Below, piece after piece: positions 1 through 9,984 of a stretch of 64,000 nucleotides of DNA. This DNA comes from Poa pratensis (Eukaryota; Streptophyta; Magnoliopsida; Poales; Poaceae), in NCBI GenBank assembly GCA_947311845.1, contig CAMZMU010000080.1, positions 14,827,444 to 14,891,443 of the forward strand, given 5' to 3'. Numbering within the stretch: the first letter of the stretch is position 1; every line of letters starts with the position of its first letter. The notes under the pieces were generated by a model that saw only the letters and a list, made by a program, of their open reading frames with translations, did no database searches and had not been told where the DNA came from. The position numbers were made by a program, and so were the translations under genes.

Positions 1-189
1 GCCGCTGTTTGGCGGGGCCGGCGTGGCTGCCCGGAAAGGCATCCGGATTTTCACTGGCGAAACTGCCCTTCGCGTGCCCACATTGTCACGGAGCACAGTG
101 AAGTGGCGCCAGGCACTCCAGTTCGTGATCACGTGATGGGCAATGCAGTAAATTATGGCGATCTGCTCTTCTTCCCCGGCCCATGCCAT
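1..189 (-). CDS. possible first exon of an unrecognised gene, cut by the left edge
   Basis: On the minus strand an ATG at 189-187 opens a frame that stays open for 63 codons to base 1. The frame is moderately GC-rich and its composition is protein-like (MAWAGEEEQIAIIYC..., then NWSAWRHFTVLRD). The ATG sits in a GCC-ATG-GC context and the frame also continues open upstream for some codons, so the start is a guess. I recognise no family. It could be the start of a gene lying mostly left of the window or chance open frame in GC-rich DNA. Two longer minus-strand frames overlap it and look less protein-like. Confidence 0.22.
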   Translation of the reverse strand, partial: MAWAGEEEQIAIIYCIAHHVITNWSAWRHFTVLRDNVGTRRAVSPVKIRMPFRAATPAPPNSG

Positions 190-1125
190 GGCCGCCTCGG
201 GAGCCGCGACGGGAGCGAAGGGATGTTGCTTTCTCGCGCATCTCGAGGCGGCCGGGATTGGTAGCGTCCCGCATATCTCGCCGCGGAGCTCGAGCCGAGC
301 CATGGTGGATCTTCTGCGGAGGAGCGGTGCTGTGCTTCGCGGCGGCGTTGTGCACAGGCGAGGTTTCGGCGGCCGGGTCGGGGATTAGGGAACCGTGGAG
401 GAAAAGGTGCTCGCAATGCGTGTAATTCTTTTGTCTGTACGAGAGAAAGTGCTGCGTCCCTTTTTTTTTCTTGTACTCCGTATATGCAAAGCCCGGATCT
501 ATGGTGTGGTAAAGCGGCGTGCTGCCCATGTGACATCTTGTGTTTTTGTTCTTCCTTTGGACTCGCCTTTGCTTGCTGCTGCTGCTAGCACTAGCTAGCC
601 TTTTGGCTTTTGTGGTCTCTAGTGGAGGAGAGGAGTACCACGTGAGAAGAACGATCGGCTGCCGCACAATTGCCCCTGTACTTGCCCGTCTTGTTGCGGC
701 GAGGAAAGCAACGGCGCCGTCGTGGCCTCCAGCTTTCATGGCCGTGCCGTTGTCCCCGACATGGTAACGGCTAGGGATCGCACGTTCTTAACTTTCTTTT
801 TGTTCTGTTGCTCGGAATTATTATCCCTTTATTCACCCACCCACCTCTTGGTGAAACTCAAACGCCGGCCTCTTCGTTTCGGCAATTTTATCTTAAGGAC
901 GTAGAAATTAAACTAATTTGGCATCTTAATGAATTATGAAATAATTTAAATATTTAAATGACATAGTTGACATAAATTAAAATTTAGAATTAAAGTTGCA
1001 ATGATTGTAAATCTTGATAAATATGATAATTTTATTCTTGAATGCTTTATAGTTATATGTCTCCAAGTATTAGTGGTCACTGGTCAGGGTCTTAACACGT
1101 GATTTGCCCACGTAACTTATGCACC
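190..1125. other. no supported gene; GC-rich then AT-rich sequence
   Basis: 190-770 is GC-rich with several short overlapping open frames and no recognisable domain. It could be the promoter or 5' UTR of the candidate minus-strand gene. From about 890 composition turns AT-rich and non-coding. I see no element boundary. Confidence 0.4.
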
Positions 1126-1128
1126 TTA

Positions 1129-1345
1129 GGGCATGTATAATGGTTGTTGAGACAGTTTATCTTAATCGTGCAACGTAATCTAGATATATCAATAAACATG
1201 ATGTAGAATGGTTTTTAGTCTTCTTTTCGGTAACCAACGCCTCTAGATATGTGGTGAGAAAGATCAACATCTTTTTTCTTCTCTCTCTTCCAATTCAGCA
1301 ATTATCTTAGGTCACGATGCTAAGATATCACAACTGTACATGCAC
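1129..1345. mobile_element. Tourist-like MITE
   Basis: The segment starts GGGCATGTATAATGG and ends with an imperfect inverted copy (…CTGTACATGCAC). It is flanked by TTA at 1126-1128 and 1346-1348, the 3-bp target duplication usual for PIF/Harbinger MITEs. It is 217 bp with no coding capacity. The right terminal repeat matches only about 10 of 14 bases, so this is an old copy. Confidence 0.6.
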
Positions 1346-1351
1346 TTATAT

Positions 1352-1500
1352 CGAAATTGATATGCGTACGACGTTCTGTGTCCGACGTGCGTACGACGGT
1401 TTCTATGGGCCGTGAGATGGGCTAGCTAGCAAAAGATCGACGGATCAGTTTCATGATCGGACGAGTATCGGACACAAAACCGTCGTACGTGTAGCAGCGT
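1352..1500. repeat. 149-bp insert between 11-bp direct repeats, with an internal foldback
   Basis: TGCACTTATAT occurs at 1341-1351 and again at 1501-1511, so the 149 bp between look inserted. Inside, CGTACGACGGTTT (1390-1402) pairs with AAACCGTCGTACG (1477-1489), giving a 13-bp perfect stem around a 74-base loop. A further GCGTACGACG copy lies near 1364. No known family is recognised. Confidence 0.5.
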
Positions 1501-1646
1501 TGCACTTATATTTCTAGAAAGAGTGAGTACAACATACATTTAACATGGTCGTACATTCAACCAACCAAGCTATTATTTTTTCCAACAATAGAGCAACTAA
1601 GCTCTAGAGATCATTTCGTAGTTGGTAAACTAGTAATGAATTTAAT

Positions 1647-2397
1647 GAGCTCTGCACGTCCACTCGATATTTCTGGAAACGACTCTCGTCTACAGTGCCC
1701 AGAGGCGATCTCGAGGGCGACTCGGGTTCTTCCGGCGGCCACCGGCGTATCCGCGGGATTCCTCCCCCTCCGCCGGCCGCTCCGGCGGCGGGAGGGTGGG
1801 GAATCCCCGGATCTGCGCTCCGGTGATGTAAATAAGGGTTTCTGCGGCGGCGCGGCGGTGGCGGGGTGGCCTGCGTCGGCGTTTTGGTGCTCTGTGGCTC
1901 CCCTCCATGGCGGCGTCCTCGACGGCGTCCTCAAGCCACAGGTGCGTTCCCCGTCTGCCGTTGCTTCGTCCGGCTTCGGCGGCAGACGGGTGGCGAGTGG
2001 GTTCAAGGCCGGGGGAGGAGGAGAAGCTGCGAGGCGGCTGCTGCGGGGTGGTGTGGCGGGGTGGTGGCGGATCTGTCCATCTCCGGCGGAGGTGGTGTGG
2101 CGCAGGCCCGGATCCGGGGCAGTAGCGGCTCGGGGCGCGGCCCCGGCCGATGTTCTTCATCAGCCTTCAGATCCAGCTCCCAGGAGTTGGTGGACGTTGC
2201 GGCTCTTCGACGCCATGGTGCTAGGAGCTCTTCTGCTCCACGGTGGCGGACTCCGGCTGGAGTTCGTCGAGGTTGGGTTGGCTTGTTGCAGCGGCGCTGC
2301 TCTCTGGTTTTCTCCTGTTGTTTTCGTTGCTTGTATGTTGGCCTTGTACTGGTTTCCTCTATTATGAATACAAGTATGAAAAATTCAAAAAAAAAAA
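1647..2397 (+). mobile_element. poly(A) retroposon (LINE-mobilised, non-autonomous) with long TSD
   Basis: A GC-rich insert of about 0.75 kb ends in an A-run just after ATGAATACAAGTATG. The sequence ACTAGTAATGAATTTAAT lies on both sides (1629-1646 and 2400-2417, with A residues before it), a long target duplication typical of L1-type integration. The body contains open frames up to 243 codons, but these are GC-driven, overlap on both strands and show no domain. The 3' end resembles other LINE-derived retroposon tails in the window. It may be a non-autonomous LINE derivative or a processed transcript of an unrecognised gene. Confidence 0.75.
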
Positions 2398-2417
2398 AAA
2401 CTAGTAATGAATTTAAT

Positions 2418-2976
2418 CAGGAGCTACCGTACTAATTTACATACTTGACCTGGTGGATGGCCGCATATATATATTCGTCTCCAGACGTGTAAGAACGCCA
2501 ACGCGAAAAGTGAAAAACATATTTCTCATCTCGACTATAAAACCAGAGAAGTAGCAACCGACGAGAACGAAAATATTTAGTGATATGAGCAATGTGGAAA
2601 TGTGAACTCCAATAGAAATGGGAGGCATCAGAAGTTTGTATTATTGCATATCATTTTTATTAGGCTATGGCGAAAGAGCACATAACGTGAGCAGGAAGTA
2701 TTAAACTGCCTAATTTGAGAGAACTACTACTGCTCGGGCGTGTGATCATCCAAAGGCGGAAGAACGGACTTGCATCTTGTTCGGGGATGAAAGAACAACC
2801 GCGACACTTGTTTAGCTCAAGATCTAGATGGCGGCGACGATGATGAGATGCACGATCATTTTGTCGTTTGTGCTCAGGCAGCACATGATCTAGCTAGAGT
2901 TTGTTTTATCGACAAAATTTCTTGTAATCAGGAGGATGATCCCCTATCTTTTTGTTGGACAAACTTATAAACAATG
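2418..2976. other. no supported feature
   Basis: AT-rich sequence with only short chance frames. No terminal repeats, RNA gene or domain seen. Confidence 0.4.
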
Positions 2977-2978
2977 TA

Positions 2979-3099
2979 CTCCCTCCGTTAAAAAATAAGT
3001 GTCTCAAGTTTGCTCAAAAGTGAAGATATCTATACATGACATGAGTAGATATCTCCACTTTTGAACAAAGTTGAGACACTTATTTTTGAACGGAGTGAG
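2979..3099. mobile_element. Stowaway MITE
   Basis: 121-bp near-perfect hairpin. It starts CTCCCTCCGTT, ends AACGGAGTGAG and is flanked by TA on both sides (2977-2978, 3100-3101). This is the Tc1/mariner Stowaway signature. The two arms pair over nearly the whole length with a centre near 3040. Confidence 0.9.
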
Positions 3100-3101
3100 T
3101 A

Positions 3102-3690
3102 AAAAATTATAGGCAATTAATTAAAGCTGATCGCAGAGTCCTATTGTGACCTAAAAAATCATTTATCATGTCGTCCTGTTTAACCCGTGTGCTCATTCCA
3201 CTCAGCGTAAATTCCTTTGTCATGTGTTTGGTGGACTGCTGGTGCTGCATTGAAGCGCCCTGGCCTGTTTCCGTGAGCAAGTACCTGACATGGTACTTGA
3301 TGCTTCTTTTTATACGACGAGGCGTACAGCTGTGAAGGTGCGTGCGTGGGCGCGGCAGTCGTCAAGCGCCTCGCCGTTTGGCTCCACTAGGCGGCGGTGC
3401 TGTTCTGCGCTGTACCTTGCCACGCCGACGCCGACGGCAGCGATTCGGCTCGCATCAGCAAACGCTGGCTCTGAACGATCCTACTACGGGCGTGGTACGT
3501 TTTGCAATGGTGTGGACGAAGCGGAAGCAACACCAAATAAAAACAAAATACGGCTAACAAAATATACATAATCAAGTCCAGACAACAAAAAATTGTCCAA
3601 CAACAAGTTCGGCCACCAAAGTCTCGGCCAAAAGCTAGGCCGGCCACCAAAATGCAACCAAAAAATACATCAAGCTATACAACAACATGC
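3102..3690. other. no supported gene
   Basis: Mixed composition. 3290-3490 is GC-rich with overlapping frames in both directions and no domain. From about 3530 it is AT-rich and leads into the decayed transposon gene on the minus strand. Confidence 0.35.
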
Positions 3691-3712
3691 AAATCATTCT
3701 TGGGTTTCAGCA

Positions 3713-4646
3713 CCTATAGCCGTTTCTCTCATGTCCTTCATGATGCGCGCAACCTACTCAGCAAAGAAAGGTGGTTGGTCCAGGCTCAGGTTTGTGGTGT
3801 CGGTGGAGAGGATATTGATCTTCCTATCGAGTTGCATCTTCTTGAGCTTTTGGTCTTGCACGCCGAAGTAGGTGCCCCCACATTTCTTTGTTCCCTTCGT
3901 GCATCTTCATTTTGAGTCTTGGACGAGGTCACCTTCTTCATATACGAGGCAAACGACTCTCGGAGGGTGGTAGTAGATGATGCTGCCGCCCTCTTCTACG
4001 CCTTTGCTTTCTTATTGCCAATTGCCCGCTCGAGTATGCTAGACCCTAGTAGCTGGGATTCATCTGGATCGCTGGCCTTGCCTCCCTTTAGGTTCATAAA
4101 GATTGGAGTGATGTCCACTTTGGACAATCTTGAATCCGGCTCCAACAATGTATGCATCAGAACAAAGAGCTTCTTGTACACCTCTCGATACATAGAGAAC
4201 AGGGTACGTGTCAAATAAATAGAAAATTGAGACTAGATAAAAGGAATAAAAGGGCACATTTTAAATAGATAGAAATTTGAGACCAATACATCTTACTTTG
4301 TTGTCGTGGGTCCTTGCACTCTCGTTTCTCGTCATAATTTGGTCATGACAGCTGCAACCGTCTCGTATGGTAACATCGTGTGGCGTGTATTGCAACCGTC
4401 TCGTATGGTAACATCGTGTGGCGTGTATTACTTTTGTTCTTTTAAATCTTCATAGATCATATTCCAAAAGGATTCACGAGTAGGTTGTGTGCCTGTAGTG
4501 GCATTTATTGCCATCCAAGGATCGCACAACAATTCATCCTTATTCACGACCCACGACTTCCCTCTATAATTTTGAGAGTTTTTTTGTTCGGCGCGCCAAT
4601 GTAGAGGGAGAGGAAGAAGTTGGGGCCCGGCCAGTGTCAATGACAA
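3713..4646 (-). pseudogene. decayed trihelix/NAM-associated protein of a PIF/Harbinger-type element
   Basis: Read on the minus strand, 4560-4430 encodes a trihelix/MYB-like start (GKSWVVNKDELLCDPW, then RESFWNMIYEDL). Next, 4130-4000 contains SILERAIGNKKAKA, matching the RPxGxKxAK block of NAM-associated C-terminal proteins. A basic coiled C-terminus follows near 3860-3715 (QDQKLKKMQLDRKINIL). Proteins of this build accompany PIF/Harbinger transposases and are also domesticated in grasses. Here the frame is broken: the middle carries stops, a TAG interrupts the C-terminal part near 3758, and a 38-bp tandem duplication (4353-4428) sits between the two conserved parts. On the right, 4829-4846 reads as an inverted GAGCATCTCCAC-type terminus. 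No matching left terminus was found. Confidence 0.6.
4353..4428. repeat. 38-bp tandem duplication
   Basis: Two exact copies, 4353-4390 and 4391-4428, of a unit beginning TGCAACCGTCTCGTATGG. It lies inside the decayed trihelix gene and adds to its frame damage. Confidence 0.9.
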
Positions 4647-4859
4647 GGGGCCCCGTCTGTCGGAGGCGTTATCTGGGCGTTGTCCGACAGCCCGAGTCCG
4701 CCCAAAGTTTGGAGACCCGTTCGGGATTTCCGGATAGAAAACGAGTCAGGCCGAACACTTGGAATACCATTGTGGCCGTTTTTCGTGGCCGGCGCCCTAA
4801 TGGGTTTTTGGCTCTGCTTTGGAGGTGTCAGTGGAGATGCTCTTAAGACATTAGTTGGT

Positions 4860-6018
4860 GGTTAATGATTACGGTTGGATTGGTGTTACCAAGGCAAAGG
4901 CAGTTTATCAGCTCCATGTGAAGTTTCACGAAAAAAACCATATCGTTCTAGGAAATCATACTCTTTCGCCTGCTGAAACCATCTTATCACGTGCATTGTT
5001 TCCTTTCAACGACCAGCCAGGCATCGACTTGGATGTATACATGCATGCATGGGTGGCTTTCTTGGGTCGATCGATCTGGCGATTGATGTGATAGTGGAGA
5101 GGCATGCTGATGGAGACTCGGATCAGAGGACCACCCAACGATCGATCGACGTCGTTCAGAAGTGGCCATGTTGACTGATGTGGCTATAGCTCCAAATCAT
5201 GAAGAACCCCACTGTTTCTTCGAAGACCGTCTCTATTTGCCACAGTATTTCGTTGATTGGCGAGATTCTTGAGTTGATTGATTCGTTTGCAAAAGAAAAA
5301 AAAAAGTTGATTGATTGATCGATTCTACTGTTGTGTATTTGCGCATCACCTTGCAGTGTTCGGATAAGCTAGCCTCTAGGGCATTGACCGTTCGGTGGCA
5401 CCTATCGGATTCGTCCAATAATTCCGAGCTGGGCCGGATTGAAGCGTGATGTGATGACCGAACCATAATCTCAGATAAGGAACTGGGTAATCCTATTTTT
5501 TTTTTTTCAGAGGAAAGAGAGGTAAACATGCGCAATGTCGTGCTCTGAGTTCATGACGATTACTGTAGAAACCGATGCGGCAGGTTTAGATCGGAGCTTT
5601 TATGTTCCCAGTGGTATATGGTGCTTACTTTACTGGTTTCAGTGGATGATCCGTATGTCCCATGCCTGAAAAGAACAATGTGCTAGTGTGGAACTATGAA
5701 TTACACACTCCATTTCATATTAAGTGATGCAAATCTAGTACAAAGTTTTATACTAAAACTGTGTGTCAAAAAAAAAAAAAAAGGGAAAACTAGACAACTG
5801 GAATTCGTGTGAGCTATGGTTTTTTTTTCTTGAGATTTTTCGAGCTATACAAATGAGATGGGTAACATAGCAGCGACAGCCTCCTCTGGCCCAATGATAA
5901 CAAGCGTGTAATTTGGGTTGATGGCCTGATCTTTATTTTCTGATGGCTGAACGGGACGATCTTTCCAGATTCACCATATAGCTCATATGGCCTATAAGCA
6001 GACCCAGTTAATGACCTA
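4860..6018. other. no supported gene; one MITE relic
   Basis: Non-coding by eye. 5707-5775 (ACTCCATTTCATATTAAGTG … ACTAAAACTG) resembles one half of a Stowaway-type hairpin and is probably a relic. Other frames are short and lack domains. Confidence 0.35.
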
Positions 6019-6027
6019 AATAAGCAA

Positions 6028-7953
6028 GGAAAAAGTATAGAATCCACCCTGAAATGTACCAATTGGGAGCAAATTCACCCTGAACTTCAAAACTAGATAA
6101 ATCACATCCTGAAATGTGACAAACCGGAGAAATCACACCCTGGAGTGGTTTTGCACTGATTTAGGGTGGTTTTGAGTCAATTGACTTTTCTTCGGATGAC
6201 GTGGCGCTGACGTGGCGCAAAAAAAAACCCAAGCTCGCCGGAGAGCTCGCCAGAGAGCACGCCGGAGCACGCCCACCTGTCATCCTCTCCTCTGCGTTGA
6301 CCTTCAGATCCGGCCAGCCCATCCGCCGCCGCCGGCGAGGCTGCTGCTGGCCGCCGGCCGGCGTTGAGCAGGAGCCCGGCGTCCTCGGAGTAGAGCAGGG
6401 GCACCAGCATCGGCACGGCGCCGGCCTCTCCCACGAACGCGCGGTTGTCCGACCCGGATTTGGAGAGCAGCCGGATCTCGTGCACCACGCGGCTCGCCGC
6501 GTCAGGGGAGAAGGTCACCGACAGCTTCTTCACCAGGAACGACGCCGTCATGCGCGCCACCTCGAGCGCCGCCTATTTCGCGACCACCGCCTGAGCCTGC
6601 TCGCTCTTGCTGGCCTCGCAGGCTTCCATGGCCACGCCGTTCTCGCGGCACCACTTGGAGATGAGGTTCTTGAGGGACTTGTTGGGCACCAGCTCCAGAT
6701 TGGCCAAGACCTGCCCTGTCTTGGGGCACGTTGACTTGCCGGAGCCGAGCCACCGGTCGATGGACTCGCGGTCGTAGGTCTGACCGCTGGCGGCGACGAC
6801 AGGGTCGCGCATTAGATTGAGAGAGATGGGGCATCGGAGGTCCATAGGAGGCACCGACGACTCCCCCTCTTCGCCGTCGACATCGGTGGCGTCCGCCTTG
6901 GAATCTGAAGGCCGGGGCGTGGCGCTGAACAGGACGCACTTGGCGTACCGGAGGAGGCCGACGAGGGCGATCATGGCAGCAGTCCATCTCTCTAATGCCC
7001 GGTCGCCGATTTCCCTCTCGAGGGTCTCAATCTCGTCGCTGCAGCTGGCCGGGTCGTTGATGCCCACCTCCTCCAGGATCTCCTCGAGCCGCTCCCGGCC
7101 CGGCACGATCTCCCGCTCAATTTCGTCAATCAGCGAGAGCACGCTCGCCTTGAGCGCCGGCTCCGCGTCGGCGCCCGACGAGCAGCGGCGGCACTGGCGC
7201 GACGCGAGGGCGAGGAGGTCCATGACATCGTCGGCGAGTCCGAGCTCGACGACGGGCAGGAGGTCGAGCAGGGTGGCGAGGTCGTGGTGCAGCTCCCGCA
7301 GCTCCGCGTCCATCTCGTCAGACCGTAGCAGCAGCAGCGTCCGGCTCCGCGCGGAGCAGTCGGCGACGACGGCCATGAAGCGCTGCAGCACGAGGAGCAT
7401 CTCCCGCAGGCAAAGCGACGCCGACAGCGGCAGGTCCCCCCACGCACAACAGCAGGTCGTCGAACGCGGCGGCGAGCAGCTTCGCCCGAATGCTTCGCCG
7501 GCCTTCTCGTTAACCGCCTCGTGCCGCTCACGGCTCACCTTAGCTGGAAAGGCTGGACACGACGCGGACGTTGGCCGTGAGTACTCCCTCGACCAGCAGC
7601 AGCCCCGCCGGCGGCCAGCAGCAGCCTGCCAGCCTCGCCGGCGGCGGCGGATGGGCTGGACGGATCTGAAGGTCAACGCAGAGGAGAGGATGACAGGTGG
7701 GCATGCTCCGACGTGCTCTCCGGCGAGCTTGGGTTTTTTTTTTTTTTTTGCGCCACGTCAGCGCCACATCAGCGCCACGTCATCCCAAGAAAAGTCAAAA
7801 TTGACTCAAAACCACCCCAAATCAATGCAAAACCACTCCAGGGTGTGATTTCTTCGGTTTGTCACATTTCAGGGTGTGATTTATCTGGTTTTGAAGTTCA
7901 GGGTGAATTTGCTCCCAATTGGTACATTTCAGGGTGGATTCTATACTTTTTCC
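6028..7953. mobile_element. Mutator-like element with long TIRs carrying a U-box gene fragment (Pack-MULE)
   Basis: The two ends are inverted copies of each other over roughly 330 bp (6028-~6360 and ~7600-7953), beginning GGAAAAAGTATAGAATCC and differing at scattered sites. Both ends are abutted by AATAAGCAA (6019-6027 and 7954-7962), a perfect 9-bp target duplication, the hallmark of Mutator insertion. The inner 1.2 kb is GC-rich and encodes a broken piece of a plant U-box protein on the minus strand. No transposase is present, so the element is non-autonomous. Together these are the definition of a Pack-MULE. Only the family assignment of the TIR is unverified. Confidence 0.93.
6370..7540 (-). 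pseudogene. captured plant U-box (PUB18/19-like) E3 ligase fragment, broken
   Basis: The minus-strand frame 7676-6573 contains a PUB-type helical N-terminal region (SLCLREMLLVLQRF … LREL-HHDLATLLDLLPVVELGLADDV). It is followed by a U-box near 6850-6640 (DLRCPISLNLMRDPVVAASG, TYDRESIDRWL, CPKTGQVL, LVPNKSLKNLI). A TAG at 6575-6573 interrupts the frame. The same reading continues behind it as ALEVARMTASFLVKKL … AGAVPMLVPLLYSEDAG, the start of the ARM-repeat part, and then runs into the left TIR near 6366. Upstream, a six-C run at 7436-7441 marks a one-base shift: the conserved text DDLLLCVGG lies in another frame. Intact relatives are U-box/ARM ubiquitin ligases of stress signalling. This copy lacks both ends and most ARM repeats, so it should not make a working ligase. 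It could still yield transcripts matching the parental gene. Confidence 0.85.
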
Positions 7954-7962
7954 AATAAGCAA

Positions 7963-8700
7963 CGACGCTCACGTTAGGAATGGAATGGGCCGGCCAACAA
8001 AGGCACGCTTCTCCTTTTTGTTTATTTTAGGATTTTCCTTTTTTTTCTTCTTTTTCTGTTTATTATGTTATTTAGTTTCACGTGTTTATTATTGGATTTA
8101 TTTAGTTTTCTTTTCCTTTTGTGATTATTAAATAATAAATATAAAATTTTATTTTGTTTAATGTAATGAACATTTCATTTTCTTATTTTCTTTCCCCTTT
8201 CTTTAGTTATTTTCATTGTTAATCATATGAAAGTTTTTATTTGTTTATTAAAATTATACGATTTTGAGTCTGGTAAATAATTATTTTGAATTGTCCGAAT
8301 ATTTATTTAGCAAAAGAATAGATGCAGATGCAGTCACACCTGGTCTATGGACTCACGACGCAATCATGCACGGCCCAGCACCACGAGGAACGTTTGTCGC
8401 AGCACTGCTAAGAAATAAAAAAAAGAGGCCGCGCGGGTGGCCTGGGATTGGTGCGGCCGTCACCTCGTCGCGTCACCAATCAGCCTCCCCTCAAAAAAAA
8501 AAAAAACCAATTATACAGCTAGAACAGAACGTCGTGCAGCCCGTCGCTTTGCCTGCCCCCGGTGACGCCCGCGCGAGAACGCATCGTACTGCGTACGATG
8601 ATACGGCCACGGACGGCACGCCGTCTGCGGCCCATGCGCTTTCATCACAAGTGGACTCGACCTGGCCGGCGCTTATCGGGCCGTGTACCAACGCTTGGAG
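7963..8700. other. no supported gene
   Basis: Strongly AT-rich to about 8270, then mixed. The 206-codon plus frame at 8264-8884 has no domain and crosses into repeated sequence. It is not supported as a gene. Confidence 0.4.
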
Positions 8701-9019
8701 CTTCTATCTATGTGCATCACGTACGACAAGTGACAAGCGAGAATATAAGCTTCTGATACCTTCCATTTCTATTGCCGTTCATGATTGCTCATTGCTCATG
8801 ATACGCTTCGTCTATTTACACCAGGAGGTGAGTATATATATGCGGTTTGTCAAGAGGTCCAGTTTGTGTAGGTGTGCGAGCTAAATACTCAAACCATTAT
8901 TAATGATCACCACTTTTGAAGAATCGTTCTCTAGCGCTTGGTTGCTTCTATTTATATATTGGATAAAACAAAGGTTTGGTTGGTTTAGTATAGACCATGT
9001 TAATTGTACAGTGTACGAA
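8701..9019 (+). repeat. diverged dispersed repeat, copy 1 (partner at 63581-63962)
   Basis: The segment CTTCTATCTATGTGCATCAC … TTAATTGTACAGTGTAC aligns in order, with substitutions and small indels, to 63581-63962. Shared blocks include GCGAGAATATAAGCTTC, GTGCGAGCTAAAT, CAAACCATTATTA and TTGGTTGCTTCTATTTAT. It ends about 1 kb upstream of the ABC gene start. It could be a promoter-proximal part of a duplicated locus or an undescribed repeat. Confidence 0.75.
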
Positions 9020-9186
9020 AAACGCATGAATAAAAATATTACAGAAATAAAATGTCATGAGACTTGAAATTCTATAGGCGACAAAAACATAGGAAAAAGT
9101 AGTAGGTGTTGTTTGATTGCGCCGCAGAAAAATCATTGAAATTTGTTAAGAGATTGAGTGTATGTCATAGTTGTTATAGACACATA

Positions 9187-9296
9187 CCTCCTCCGGTTTT
9201 AAATATAAGATGTTTTTGAACATACACACTAAAACGTGTCTAAATACATGTGAATCTAGAAAAAGATAAAACATGTTACATTCGAAACTGAGGAAG
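9187..9296. mobile_element. degenerate Stowaway MITE
   Basis: Begins CTCCTCCGGTTTTAAATATAAG and ends TTCGAAACTGAGGAAG, flanked by TA (9185-9186 and 9297-9298). 110 bp. The inverted arms have mismatches and indels. Confidence 0.6.
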
Positions 9297-9298
9297 TA

Positions 9299-9984
9299 GC
9301 AATTTTTCCAAGAGGTCTCACCTCTTGCTAGAAATTTTATAGGATTATGGTGTAGGAAAGCAATTCATACGAATTTTTGAAGATTCAATTTGTTTAATCA
9401 AATGGACTCTATAGGAAAAAGTCATATGGGTGAAAATACTATGCAATTCTTTTGAAAATAAAGAGGCCCTCAATGGTTGAAGATAAATTATCAGATCGGT
9501 TGGCTTCATCAGCTCAAGTATTCAAGTATTCACTGAGAGTGGAGAGCAGATAGTGCGTTGACCAGAAGTGCCCGAACCCAAATGGTGACCATGCCGATCG
9601 ATGAGCTATACGCCACGCGGTATGGGGATCTGCTCTGCTGAGGCCGGTCGACAGAAAGCATAGGAGGACGTCTCGATGGGCGACACGTCTTCAACACAAG
9701 CCAGGCTCCGGAGACCGGAGGTGGTGGCGGCCGTCACCGAATGCCACCGTTCTCTTGAGTCACGTACGCACCCACTAAACGCCGCCTCAGTTGGAGCCCA
9801 TGACAAAAGTTTGGAAAAAGTTAGTACTGTAATACAAAGCACACTCCGAACACGCGACAACACTACCCTCCACAGGAACCATCGGACACGACGACTCCCA
9901 CTCCTCCCGTCTCTGCTACTTGCTCTGCGTGCCCGCCTGAGCTTGCATTTCTTCCGCCGCCGCTACCTTCTCCAGTACGATCGA
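9299..9984. promoter_or_regulatory. upstream region of the ABC ATPase gene
   Basis: About 0.7 kb without element boundaries between a MITE and the candidate start codon at 9985. The part from about 9840 is pyrimidine-rich and GC-rich (CTCCCACTCCTCCCGTCTC), as is usual for a grass 5' UTR. No unambiguous TATA box was picked. The promoter role is inferred from position only. Confidence 0.3.

Noticed and set aside
1636..2367. 243-codon plus frame and overlapping frames in the poly(A) retroposon
   Set aside because: Bounded by TSD and poly(A), open on both strands through GC bias, no domain.
6817..7848. 343-codon plus-strand frame within the Mutator element
   Set aside because: Antisense to the U-box text; no domain of its own.
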